Below, one piece after another: positions 15,411 to 23,637 of a stretch of 47,064 bases of DNA. The notes beneath the pieces are model-generated. The model ran no database searches. It had not been told where the DNA came from and saw only the letters and a list, made by a program, of their open reading frames with translations. The position numbers and the translations under genes were made by a program. Origin of the DNA: CG2-30-44-17 sp964344725 (GTDB lineage Bacteria > Patescibacteriota > Gracilibacteria > UBA1369 > UBA12470). Location: positions 1 to 47,064 of the forward strand of contig CAYFOI010000007.1 in the NCBI GenBank assembly GCA_964344725.1, in the 5' to 3' direction. The number at the start of each line of letters is the position of its first letter. Positions within the stretch are counted from its first letter, which is position 1.

Positions 15411-16887
15411 GTGTGGTTAAAAAATTACCATTGAGTTCGCCTTTGACTCCGCGAACTCCAATGTTTTTAGCAAGTTGCATGTCACTATCACGATCACCGA
15501 CAACAAAAGATTCGCCATAGTTAATAGGTGTTTTATCGAGAAATTCACGTACCATACCGATTTTCGGTTTACGACATTCGCAATCATCTTCTGGGAAGTG
15601 AGGACATATGAAAACTTCGTCAAACTCTATTCCTGCAGTCTTCAAATCTTCGATCATTTTGTTCTGAACGAGCCAAAAATCATCTTCCGGGAAGCTGTCT
15701 GTTCCGAGACCATCTTGGTTTGTCACCATCACAAGAATATACCCCTGTTCGCGTAGCTTCGTAAGCCCTTCGGTTACACCAGGAAGCATCTCGTATTTCT
15801 CAAGAGAATCGTTTTGATAATCGATTTGATTCTCAAAAAGTATCACACCATCTCGATCGATAAATGCTATTTTTGCAAGAATCTTCTCAAGTTCTGCAAG
15901 AAATTTGTCATTCTCTTCAGATGTGCCAATAGAGATACGTAAGCAGCCTTCCATTTTAAGCATCTTACTTCGATCCCTAATTACAACACCATTTTCTTGA
16001 AGGCGACGTTGTACTTCTGAAGCTGCAGCAATTTTAAAAACCAGAAAATTAGCATCAGAAGGTAAAACTTCAAGCCCGAACTCTTTAAGTTTAGTTTCAA
16101 CACGATCGCGTTCTTTTAGGATTTTCTTGATGTCCAATCCATTACGCAAAACTTCGACCGCAGCTTCTTGTGAAGGTACAGGCACATTGTAAGGAGGCTT
16201 AACCTTGTTAAAAGCTGCAATAATATCTTCACAAGCAATTGCAAAACCAACACGCAAGCCGGCAGCACCCCAAGCTTTAGACAAGGTTCGAGTTACAACA
16301 AGATTGTCGTATTCAAGTGCCTTTCCAGCCAAAGAAGCATCACCAGCAAACTCGATATAAGCTTCATCAACAACCACAATCCCATCAAACTCCTCCGCAA
16401 GACGCAAAACATCCTCTTCACGCACAAGATTACTAGTAGGGTTGTTCGGACTACACACAAAAATCATCTTAGTGTTGCTGGAAACAGCTCCAAGAGTTGC
16501 ATCAACATCAATCTGAAAATCATCAGTAAGTGAGATTTCTCTCACCGCAACATCATTAATATCTGCAGAAACTTGATACATCCCATAAGTCGGCGGCAGA
16601 GTGATGACTTCATCTACAGAAGGCTCACAGAAAATCCGAAAAAGAAGGTCGATAACCTCGTCTGACCCACTCCCAGTGAAAATGTTTTCACATGGCACCG
16701 AAATAAACTCACTATAAAGCTTCTTAACCTCAGTGGCATACGGATCGGGATAACGATTATACATCCCTTCCGGGTTTTCATTAGCGTCGAGCAGAATGCC
16801 AGTTTCCGCATTAGCTGTGTGCCTTGCAGAAGTGTAAGCCTTCAGACTCGTAATGTTTTTACGGAATAATTTTTTGACGTCTTTCAT
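15391..16887 (-). CDS. hisC: HisC-HisN fusion: histidinol-phosphate aminotransferase plus histidinol phosphatase
   Basis: Two enzymes in one chain. Residues 1 to about 335 form a PLP fold-type I aminotransferase: DANENPEG, SPNNPTSNLV, DEAYIEF, and TLSKAWGAAGLRVG with the PLP Lys204. Residues from about 340 form a HAD phosphatase of the HisB-N/GmhB type: AFIDRDGV (Asp344, Asp346), MVTNQDGLG, the zinc loop CPHFPEDDCECRKPK, and VVGDRDSDM. It should convert imidazole acetol phosphate to histidinol phosphate and then histidinol, although this order is interrupted by no separate protein. The phosphatase domain lies directly before hisB, as if the enterobacterial HisB had been split and re-joined to HisC. 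Confidence 0.93.
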   Translation of the reverse strand: MKDVKKLFRKNITSLKAYTSARHTANAETGILLDANENPEGMYNRYPDPYATEVKKLYSEFISVPCENIFTGSGSDEVIDLLFRIFCEPSVDEVITLPPTYGMYQVSADINDVAVREISLTDDFQIDVDATLGAVSSNTKMIFVCSPNNPTSNLVREEDVLRLAEEFDGIVVVDEAYIEFAGDASLAGKALEYDNLVVTRTLSKAWGAAGLRVGFAIACEDIIAAFNKVKPPYNVPVPSQEAAVEVLRNGLDIKKILKERDRVETKLKEFGLEVLPSDANFLVFKIAAASEVQRRLQENGVVIRDRSKMLKMEGCLRISIGTSEENDKFLAELEKILAKIAFIDRDGVILFENQIDYQNDSLEKYEMLPGVTEGLTKLREQGYILVMVTNQDGLGTDSFPEDDFWLVQNKMIEDLKTAGIEFDEVFICPHFPEDDCECRKPKIGMVREFLDKTPINYGESFVVGDRDSDMQLAKNIGVRGVKGELNGNFLTTLANANI

Positions 16888-18104
16888 GATTTTTTAAGAT
16901 TAGAAATCCTTAAAGAAATAGATTTTGCGTGAGCAGGAAGACCTTCAAGCTCAGCAAATCTTGGGACATATGCAGCGCAATTAGGATCTGTCACCTCTGT
17001 GTACTCTGTTCGAACCATAAAATCTTCAACAGAGACAGGGGATTGGAACCTAGTAGCACCGGAAGTTGGAATAACGTGATTAGAACCGCTTACCCCATAA
17101 TCTCCCATAGGAACAGAGCTGCCAGCTCCAATGAAAACGGCTCCACCCTGAATCTTCATAGCATCGGTGCGCGAATTCGCTGTAATTACCTCGGTGTGCT
17201 CAGCTCGATATCGGTTCGCAAATTCAATACCTTTCTCAACAGACTCAACTAGAACAATAAATCCATTCGCATCGAGATCCTTAACCTCCTCAGCTAAAGT
17301 ACGACTACTAGTCACCAAAACACACGGACTATCAGGACCGTGTTCTAGTTGAGATAACAAATCAGCTTTAACCAGCTCAGAATCAGCGGTTTTATCTGCC
17401 AAAATAAGAATCTCGGAAGGCCCAGCAAAAGCATCAACTCCACATTTATCACCAAGCATCATCTTCGCACTAGTAACATATTTATTTCCAGGCCCAAATA
17501 TCTTATCTACAGGCTGAATCGAATCAGTACCATAAGCCATGGCAAACACAGCTTGAGCCCCTCCGACTTGATAAACCTCATCAACCCCCGCAATTTTAGC
17601 TGCTGCCAAAGTGATAGGAGGTATTCCATTATCACGACCATTCGGAGGAGTACAAAAAATCACACGACCGCAGCCGGCAACTTTCGCAGGAATCCCAAGC
17701 ATCAGCACAGTAGAAGGATAAAAAGCCAATCCCCCGGGCACATAAAGCCCCACGTTCTCAATCGGACGAGATACCAAATTAAACTGATATCCGTTACCTT
17801 TGAACTCAACATCATTACGACCAGTCAAAATAGCTTCATTTACTTCGCGTATCCGAGATGCAGCTGTCTCCAAAACCTCAATATCTTCTTTCGATACAGA
17901 TTCATAAGCTTCATCGATCTCCTCTTTTGTAACCAAGAAATCCTCAACTTCAACGCCATCAAAGCGAGAAGTAAGAGCTCGTAATGTCTCATCTCCTCGC
18001 AAAAGCACATCCTTTTTAATCCCCGAAACGACATCACGCGTAGCCTCAGGGTCGAAAGAAACCCGAGAAATTCTCACCGCATTTTCAAAATCTAAAATTT
18101 CCAT
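16884..18104 (-). CDS. hisD: Histidinol dehydrogenase
   Basis: Zinc enzyme that oxidises histidinol to histidine in two NAD-dependent steps, the end of the pathway. The nucleotide-binding and catalytic motifs are seen: VGGAQAVFAMAYGT, IFGPGNKYV, DAFAGPSEILI, SQLEHGPDSPC with metal-binding Gln and His, the catalytic EHTEVI, and GSNHVIPTSGATRF. The length of 406 is a little under the usual 430, with a shortened N-terminus. It overlaps hisG by 13 bases upstream and hisC/N by 4 bases downstream. Confidence 0.96.
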   Translation of the reverse strand: MEILDFENAVRISRVSFDPEATRDVVSGIKKDVLLRGDETLRALTSRFDGVEVEDFLVTKEEIDEAYESVSKEDIEVLETAASRIREVNEAILTGRNDVEFKGNGYQFNLVSRPIENVGLYVPGGLAFYPSTVLMLGIPAKVAGCGRVIFCTPPNGRDNGIPPITLAAAKIAGVDEVYQVGGAQAVFAMAYGTDSIQPVDKIFGPGNKYVTSAKMMLGDKCGVDAFAGPSEILILADKTADSELVKADLLSQLEHGPDSPCVLVTSSRTLAEEVKDLDANGFIVLVESVEKGIEFANRYRAEHTEVITANSRTDAMKIQGGAVFIGAGSSVPMGDYGVSGSNHVIPTSGATRFQSPVSVEDFMVRTEYTEVTDPNCAAYVPRFAELEGLPAHAKSISLRISNLKKS

Positions 18105-18658
18105 TTTTTTGTAGAATTAGGATTAGAAATAAGTACAGCTTCCGACTCCATAACTGTCGCAATTGGAAGCAATTTATTCTCCTTAAGAGTACGACCGGTC
18201 TGAACAAGATCGCATACAGCATCGGCTAGACCCATAGCGGGCATAACCTCTACAGATCCCCGAACTTCAATGATCGATGCATTAATCTTGTTTTTCTTCA
18301 AGAAAGCCTTAAGCGAATTAGGGAAAGAGGTAGCAATCCTTTCTCCGTTTAGATCGTCGATAGTTGTTTCATCCGGGCCAGCTATTACAAGCGAACATTG
18401 AGAGAATCCCAGCTTACTAATAACGTCAACTTTGGATCGCTTTTCATAAATAGAATTTTCTCCAACTATCCCAAAATCTATAATCCCGCGTTCAACAAAC
18501 TCAGGGATATCTGTCTGTCTGAGAAACAAAATTTGAAAATCTCCACAAACAATCATCAGTTCACGGCCATTTTCTGGGATATCAATTCCAAGTGAAGTGA
18601 GATACTTAAGACTCGGTTTAGTGAGTCTGCCATTTTTTTGTATTCCAATTTTATACAT
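18092..18658 (-). CDS. hisG: ATP phosphoribosyltransferase, short form
   Basis: Condenses ATP and PRPP, the committed step of histidine synthesis. It has the bilobal HisG pattern: IGIQKNGRLTKPSLKYL, DFGIVGENS, the second-lobe RIATSFPNSLKAFL, and the PRPP loop EVMPAMGLADAVCDLVQTG. The length of 188 lacks the C-terminal regulatory ACT-like domain of long HisG. Short HisG proteins normally work as an octamer with HisZ, a histidyl-tRNA synthetase paralogue. No separate hisZ is in the window, but hisS is the adjacent upstream gene and overlaps hisG by 8 bases. Confidence 0.94.
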   Translation of the reverse strand: MYKIGIQKNGRLTKPSLKYLTSLGIDIPENGRELMIVCGDFQILFLRQTDIPEFVERGIIDFGIVGENSIYEKRSKVDVISKLGFSQCSLVIAGPDETTIDDLNGERIATSFPNSLKAFLKKNKINASIIEVRGSVEVMPAMGLADAVCDLVQTGRTLKENKLLPIATVMESEAVLISNPNSTKKWKF

Positions 18659-19916
18659 AACCTTTGATGTAAGAAATTAATTGATTAACAGGTATGGTTT
18701 TTTGATTGCCGTTCTCCATAAATTTGACTGTAACTTCGTCACGACTGCGTTCGTCTGGTCCACTTACAACAACAAAAGCGATATTCTTCTTGGCAGCATA
18801 CTTAAATTGCTTAGCTAGTTTCGTTGGCTCAAAATAAATTTCCGAATTTATACCAGCTTCAACCAGCGAGTTGTAAATAGCTAAAGAATTTATACTGCTT
18901 TCCTTGTCAAAAAGAGTCACAAGTACTTGTGCATTCAAAGGTACGTCCTCAAGTTTTCCCATTTTTTCGAGCGCAAGCATTATCCTTTCAAACCCAAATG
19001 CTACTCCAACACCAGAAAAATCTTCCTTACAAAACAAACCGCACAAATTATCATATCGACCGCCTGCACAAAGGGTTCCGAAATCAACATCGTCACTCAC
19101 AACTTCATATATAATACCTGTATAATAATCTAGACCACGCGCCAAACAGGGATCGAATTCGGTATATTTCTCGTCAATCCCGAGCTCGGAACAGAACTTC
19201 ATGAATTCATCAATCTCACTCATGTCGTAAGCCGAAAAGTCACCTTTAGAAAAAGCATCAAACAGTTCAGCGATTTTGTCATCGGCAACACCAGCCTTAG
19301 ATAGCTCCTCCTTAACTCCTGCCTCCCCAATCTTATCCATTTTGTCGATGATGCGGATAACAGCGAGAGGATTTTCTTCAAATCCAAAAGACTCCAAAAT
19401 AGCATTCATAAGCCTCCTAGAGTTCACCTTGATCTTGAAATTCTTAAAACCAAGATCTTGGAAAACACTCACAATGATTCGTGCAATTTCCGCTTCAGCA
19501 ATCAGGCTTCTAGTCCCAATTACATCAATATCACATTGATAAAACTCTCTCAGTCGACCTTTTTGAGGTTTCTCGGCACGCCATACTCGCTGAATTTGAT
19601 ATCTCTTAAAAGGCATCGGTAGATTTTGCCAATTTGCTGCGACAAGACGAGCAAAAGGAACAGTTAAATCGTAGGGGAGAGCAATGCGTCGTCCACCAGA
19701 ATCATCAAAATTATAAGTAAGACGATCACCCTCGTCTCCATATTTGCCAAGAATAGTTTCAGCGTAGTTAATTACAGGTGTCTCAATTGTGTCATATCCA
19801 TATTTTTGAAAAATACGACGCATTAGACCCATAACATAGTCACGTTTCGCCATATCTTGCGGCAGAAAATCACGAGTACCTTTTAGAATTTTTGGATCAA
19901 TAATTGTTTTTTGCAT
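18651..19916 (-). CDS. hisS: Histidyl-tRNA synthetase, first gene of the his operon
   Basis: Class II synthetase that charges tRNA-His. Catalytic parts are complete: motif 2 with FKRYQIQRVWRAEKPQKGRLRE (split around residues 103-123), LARGLDYYTG (258-267) for histidine binding, GGRYDN, and motif 3 FGFERIMLAL. The C-terminal anticodon domain is present (QVLVTLFDKE, then KLAKQFKYAAKKNI). It is therefore a real HisRS, not only a HisZ. Placement at the head of the biosynthetic operon, behind a His-codon leader and terminator, couples charging capacity to histidine synthesis. It could also serve as the HisZ partner of short HisG, which is inference. Confidence 0.95.
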   Translation of the reverse strand: MQKTIIDPKILKGTRDFLPQDMAKRDYVMGLMRRIFQKYGYDTIETPVINYAETILGKYGDEGDRLTYNFDDSGGRRIALPYDLTVPFARLVAANWQNLPMPFKRYQIQRVWRAEKPQKGRLREFYQCDIDVIGTRSLIAEAEIARIIVSVFQDLGFKNFKIKVNSRRLMNAILESFGFEENPLAVIRIIDKMDKIGEAGVKEELSKAGVADDKIAELFDAFSKGDFSAYDMSEIDEFMKFCSELGIDEKYTEFDPCLARGLDYYTGIIYEVVSDDVDFGTLCAGGRYDNLCGLFCKEDFSGVGVAFGFERIMLALEKMGKLEDVPLNAQVLVTLFDKESSINSLAIYNSLVEAGINSEIYFEPTKLAKQFKYAAKKNIAFVVVSGPDERSRDEVTVKFMENGNQKTIPVNQLISYIKGYV

Positions 19917-19938
19917 ATTGTGGATTGATTAAAGATAC

Positions 19939-19962
19939 AAAAAAAGCTCGGAATCGAGCTTT
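19939..19962 (-). terminator. Intrinsic terminator in the hisS leader (attenuator)
   Basis: Read on the minus strand, AAAGCTCG pairs with CGAGCTTT around a 4-base loop and runs into seven T, ending 22 bases before the hisS ATG. A terminator between promoter and first gene is a hallmark of attenuation. The upstream segment AGCTCGG (20034-20040), within the leader ORF, is exactly complementary to CCGAGCT of the terminator 3' arm (19945-19951), giving a possible antiterminator. Confidence 0.85.
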
Positions 19963-20001
19963 GATTAAAGTGAGTACGCAAATATAAAATTAGCGCCTCA
20001 C

Positions 20002-20058
20002 CTACATGTGATGGTGAATAGCATATCTTGTGACCGAGCTGTCTAGTCCAACCGACAT
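20002..20058 (-). CDS. hisL: His-rich leader peptide (attenuator peptide)
   Basis: ATG at 20058 to TAG at 20004-20002 encodes 18 residues, MSVGLDSSVTRYAIHHHM. Three consecutive His codons (CAC CAT CAC) come just before the end. The ORF starts about 28 bases after a good -10 box and is followed by an intrinsic terminator before hisS. This is the arrangement of an amino acid attenuator, as in the enterobacterial hisL. The His codons lie in a small stem (TCACC 20017-20013 with GGTGA 20002-19998), and that GGTGA can instead pair with CTCAC (19974-19970). No Shine-Dalgarno sequence is seen. Confidence 0.75.
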   Translation of the reverse strand: MSVGLDSSVTRYAIHHHM

Positions 20059-20086
20059 AACGTTTTAATAAATTACTACATAGCAT

Positions 20087-20115
20087 ATGATATCATCGGT
20101 GATTTGATTTGTCAA
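20087..20115 (-). promoter_or_regulatory. his operon promoter with overlapping palindromes
   Basis: On the minus strand, TTGACA (20115-20110) and TATCAT (20092-20087) are separated by exactly 17 bases. The -35 is centred in the hyphenated palindrome GATTTGTCAAATC (20106-20118). The -10 overlaps the perfect palindrome ATGATATCAT (20087-20096). Both are candidate operators. A repressor bound at either would block the his promoter, and at the first also the divergent promoter. The likely ligand-binding protein is the YerC/TrpR-family product encoded at 20182. Confidence 0.8.
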
Positions 20116-20131
20116 ATCTTTTTGTTATAAT
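20104..20131 (+). promoter_or_regulatory. Divergent promoter for the YerC/TrpR-like gene
   Basis: TTGATT (20104-20109) and the perfect TATAAT (20126-20131) are 16 bases apart on the + strand, with the gene start at 20182. The region overlaps the -35 of the his promoter on the opposite strand and the palindrome GATTTGTCAAATC, so both genes could be controlled from one operator. Confidence 0.65.
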
Positions 20132-20181
20132 TAACTAAATCGGCCAAGGCTAACCTGATTATCCATTAACCACTATAACCA

Positions 20182-20481
20182 ATGAAAAAAGGCGAAGATA
20201 AACATAATTGGCAAGGAGAGATAAAAAATCTCTGCAAAGCACTGCTTAGTCTAAAGACACCGGAAGAATGCAAAAAATTTCTGAGAGACGTATGTACTAT
20301 CACCGAGATGAGAGCTATCACAGAAAGATGGCAAGTTGCGAGAATGATAAAAGAAAAAATCCCGTATAGAAAGATAGCGGAAAAAACAGGAGTAAGTACG
20401 GCAACGATAACCAGGGTGGCGCACTGGCTAAAACACGGAGAAGGAGGCTATGAAATCGCCCTAAAAAGGCGCAAAAAATAG
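20182..20481 (+). CDS. YerC/YecD-type TrpR family regulator
   Basis: A 99-residue all-helical DNA-binding protein. The pattern ALLSLKTPEECKKFLRDVCT, then TEMRAITERWQVARMI, and the helix-turn-helix YRKIAEKTGVSTATITRV matches the YerC branch of the TrpR superfamily. TrpR itself binds tryptophan as corepressor. I recall that members of this branch have been predicted by comparative genomics to control histidine genes in Firmicutes. Here the gene is divergent from a complete his operon with shared promoter DNA and palindromes, so a histidine-responsive repressor is a good hypothesis. The C-terminus is basic (KRRKK). Confidence 0.88.
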   Translation: MKKGEDKHNWQGEIKNLCKALLSLKTPEECKKFLRDVCTITEMRAITERWQVARMIKEKIPYRKIAEKTGVSTATITRVAHWLKHGEGGYEIALKRRKK

Positions 20482-20485
20482 ACCT

Positions 20486-22528
20486 TTAAGAATCTCTATA
20501 AACTTTTACAACATCTTTGATGCTTCGAATAGCACGCAAAGCTCTTTCAAAATGGTCTAAGTCATAAACTTCAATCTTAAGATCCATCCTCTTTATATCT
20601 TTTTTCTTGGCATTGCGGACGCCAACTTTGTATATGTTTACTCCTAACTTGGAGAGTTTCATCGCAATGTCTCGCAACATTCCTACTCGATCATGTGCAT
20701 CTATGGAAACATCAACGCGGTATATTCGTAGAGCATCTTTGTTAGCCTTCTCAGACAATTCTTCATTGCCGAGAACAATAGACATTGCGCGATTAATACG
20801 ATCTTTGGAAAGCATATCTTCATTCTGAATGTTGTCCATGACAGCAGGTTTACCCAAAAGTTCTTCGGGCGTATAGAATTCACGAATCACATTGCGAACG
20901 TTTATGCTGCCCTCGCCGATAGCAGTCACAAGTTTCTTCATGTCTTTTACTTCGAATTTATCGAGAACTTCTTGAAGAGCTTTAGACGAAACTTTTTTAA
21001 GTTTCTTTTGGCCAAACATCTCAAGCTCATTATTAAGAAGCTTAAGACCGGCTTTATAATTCTGTGTAGAGCCTTGATGCTTGAAATGATCTTTGATTTT
21101 TGTACGTGCATGGTTGGTTTTTACAAGAGATAACCAATCACGCTTAGGGCGAGATTTATTGTTTGTAATGATTTTGACAGTATCTCCAGTCTGAAGCGGT
21201 GTTGCAAGAGGAAGCCTCTCCCCATTGATCTCGGCCGATACAGCTTTATTTCCTACGTCGGTATGAATATGGTAAGCAAAATCAATAGCATTAGCTCCGA
21301 AAGGTAAATCAACAACATCCCCCTTAGGAGTAAATGAGAAGATCCTATCCTGAAAAACATCAAATTTCAGATTAGCGACAAAATCGTAATCATTTTTAAC
21401 TTCTTTTTGTATTGCCAAAACTTTCTTTGCCCATTCGGCATGCTTGGTGAATGCAGCTGGAACAGATTCCTTTTTGTTTTTTGAAGATCTTCTCTTGGCA
21501 TCATAAAAATAATGAGCAGCAATACCATATTCAGATTCGAGATGCATATCTTCTGTGCGAATTTGAAACTCAGTAATAGTGCCATCAATACCAAAAACAG
21601 TAGTGTGTAAACTTTGATAACCATTAACTTTCGGAACAGCTATATAATCCTTAATGCGCTTATGTTTGGGCTTAAAAGCCTGATGAATAACGCCAAGAGT
21701 CCTGTAACAGTCATCAACATTTTTAACAATAATGCGAAGAGCAATTAGATCGTAAATATCATGGAAAGTTTTCCCCGTATAAAGCATTTTCTTAAAGATA
21801 CTATAAAGACTCTTCCGCCTTGCTTGAATCTTAGCTTTTACTTTCTTGGCCTTCAAAGCGTTCTTAACTTTTCTTGCAGTAGATTTTAAAATATTATCAT
21901 TCTGAAGAGCACTTGCTTCAACTAAATCACGAGTTTTTTCATAATCTGAAGGATAAATATATTTAAAACAAAGATCCTCCATTTCAGATTTTATCTCCCA
22001 GATACCAAGTAGATTAGCAATTGGCACATATATCTCGAGGGTTTCTTTAGAAATACGAAGTCTTTTCCCCGGAACATTAACGAACTCAAGCGTTCTCATA
22101 TTGTGTAGACGATCAGCCAATTTAACCAAAATAATCCTAAGATCCTCGGCACTGTGAATAAAAAGTCTCTTAAGAGACTCAATCTGCCTTTCAGCCATAT
22201 TGTGCTTATAGTAAACCTTCGAAAGCTTAGTAACGCCTTCAACCAAATAAGCAACTTTCTTCCCAAACCTCTTCTCAATATTCTTTATCGTATATTCAGT
22301 ATCTTCAGGGACATCGTGTAAAAGGGCGGTGAGTAATGTGTCCTCATCCACCTTGTAATCCAAAAGAATAGTACATGTAGAGAGCGGATGGATGATATAA
22401 GGGCTGCCATCATTTCTTTTTTGATCCTCGTGAGCCTTTTTAGCAAATTCATAAGCTTTAATAAGACGATCCTCATCGAGATCTGGCATGTACTCCTTTG
22501 CAAGTTTTACAACAGTTCCAATTCTCAT
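20486..22528 (-). CDS. RelA/SpoT bifunctional (p)ppGpp synthetase/hydrolase
   Basis: Makes and degrades the stringent-response alarmone. From the ATG at 22528 the order is the HD hydrolase domain (HPLSTCTILLD, LLHDVPEDTEYT, KLADRLHNMRTLE), the synthetase domain (DLIALRIIV, RIKDYIAVPKVNGYQSLHTTV, EFQIRTEDMHLESEYGIAAHY), the TGS domain (DRIFSFTPKGDVVDLPFGANAIDFAYHIHTDVG), a helical region, and the C-terminal ACT domain (VSIDAHDRVGMLRDIAMKLS). Hydrolase residues H and D and the synthetase pattern look intact, so both activities are likely. The upstream extension to 22576 would overlap mnmA. It is convergent with the YerC-like gene, 4 bases apart. Confidence 0.95.
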   Translation of the reverse strand: MRIGTVVKLAKEYMPDLDEDRLIKAYEFAKKAHEDQKRNDGSPYIIHPLSTCTILLDYKVDEDTLLTALLHDVPEDTEYTIKNIEKRFGKKVAYLVEGVTKLSKVYYKHNMAERQIESLKRLFIHSAEDLRIILVKLADRLHNMRTLEFVNVPGKRLRISKETLEIYVPIANLLGIWEIKSEMEDLCFKYIYPSDYEKTRDLVEASALQNDNILKSTARKVKNALKAKKVKAKIQARRKSLYSIFKKMLYTGKTFHDIYDLIALRIIVKNVDDCYRTLGVIHQAFKPKHKRIKDYIAVPKVNGYQSLHTTVFGIDGTITEFQIRTEDMHLESEYGIAAHYFYDAKRRSSKNKKESVPAAFTKHAEWAKKVLAIQKEVKNDYDFVANLKFDVFQDRIFSFTPKGDVVDLPFGANAIDFAYHIHTDVGNKAVSAEINGERLPLATPLQTGDTVKIITNNKSRPKRDWLSLVKTNHARTKIKDHFKHQGSTQNYKAGLKLLNNELEMFGQKKLKKVSSKALQEVLDKFEVKDMKKLVTAIGEGSINVRNVIREFYTPEELLGKPAVMDNIQNEDMLSKDRINRAMSIVLGNEELSEKANKDALRIYRVDVSIDAHDRVGMLRDIAMKLSKLGVNIYKVGVRNAKKKDIKRMDLKIEVYDLDHFERALRAIRSIKDVVKVYRDS

Positions 22529-22575
22529 AACTGAATTTCTTATGATAAAGTAATTATCGCATAAAGATTTATACA

Positions 22576-23637
22576 ATGAAAGTTGCTATCGCAATGTCAG
22601 GGGGAGTCGACTCATCTGTAGTAGCCGCCCTTCTGAAAAAACAAGGACATGATTGTTTCGGAGTCCACCTCGATGTAGGAAACGAAGGAACTGAAGCAAA
22701 CGTCAAAGACGCCCAAACTGTATGTGACAAAATAGGGATTAAACTTCACGTAATAAACCTGAAAAAAGAGTTCAAAAAGATGGTCATTGACTATTATATA
22801 AATGCATACAAACAAGGCGAGACACCAAATCCTTGCGTTATGTGCAATCCGAGGATCAAATTTGGCGAACTATTGAAACGAGTTCGGAAACTGGGTGCAG
22901 ATCACATCGCAACAGGTCATTACGCACGTATTAAGGAGCGAAAAGGAGCTTACGAACTTCACAAGGGCATAGATGTAAAAAAAGACCAAAGCTATTTCCT
23001 ATACAGACTAACGCAAGACAAGCTTAAACAGATACTTTTCCCATTAGGAGACTTGAAGAAAACTAAAACACGCAAAATTGCCAAAGAACTCGGATTAAAA
23101 ATCGTAGAAGAAAAAAAAGAAAGCCAAGGAGTATGCTTTATCCCAGAAAAATTTTATACAGATTTCCTGAAAAAACACCTCGATGAATCTTATTTCAAAG
23201 AAGGACTAATTCTAGACACAGATGGGAACAAATGCGGACGTCATCGCGGGCTGCCATATTACACTTGTGGTCAACGCAAAGGAATAAGAGTCGGGGGCCT
23301 CGCAGAAGCACACTATGTAGTCAAAACAGACCACAAAAAAAACGAACTCATCATCGGAACAGACGATCAGCTTTGGTATAAAGAGATCACAGCTTATGAT
23401 CTGAGTTTTATCTCAGAAAAAGTCCCAAATAAACCTTTCAAATGCCAAGCTCGAATAAGACATCTCGGCGCATTGCAACCAGCTCAAGTCTCGATTGAAG
23501 ATGGTATCGCGCAAGTCAAATTCCCAAAACCTGTCCGTGCATTCACGGAAGGCCAATCAATAGTTTTCTATCAGAGATCAAAAGTCCTAGGGGGTGGAAT
23601 CATGAGATTCGTTAACTCCACTCATCAGAGCAAATAA
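22576..23637 (+). CDS. mnmA: tRNA 2-thiouridine synthesizing protein MnmA
   Basis: Adds sulphur to uridine 34 of tRNA Lys, Glu and Gln. The PP-loop AMSGGVDSS (6-14) binds ATP. The catalytic Cys pair is present: PNPCVMC (Cys87) and GVCFIP (Cys187). GHYAR and KDQSYFLY are family motifs. The length of 353 is normal. The cysteine desulphurase partner is not in the window. The last 51 bases overlap the 3' end of a convergent gene on the minus strand (23587-24315), an unusually long antiparallel overlap. Confidence 0.96.
   Translation: MKVAIAMSGGVDSSVVAALLKKQGHDCFGVHLDVGNEGTEANVKDAQTVCDKIGIKLHVINLKKEFKKMVIDYYINAYKQGETPNPCVMCNPRIKFGELLKRVRKLGADHIATGHYARIKERKGAYELHKGIDVKKDQSYFLYRLTQDKLKQILFPLGDLKKTKTRKIAKELGLKIVEEKKESQGVCFIPEKFYTDFLKKHLDESYFKEGLILDTDGNKCGRHRGLPYYTCGQRKGIRVGGLAEAHYVVKTDHKKNELIIGTDDQLWYKEITAYDLSFISEKVPNKPFKCQARIRHLGALQPAQVSIEDGIAQVKFPKPVRAFTEGQSIVFYQRSKVLGGGIMRFVNSTHQSK

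Noticed and set aside
19917..20058. T-box riboswitch upstream of hisS
   Set aside because: A His specifier and terminator would fit, but I see no AGGGTGGNACCGCG T-box sequence, and the space of about 40 bases between the His codons and terminator is too short for the antiterminator and stem I architecture.
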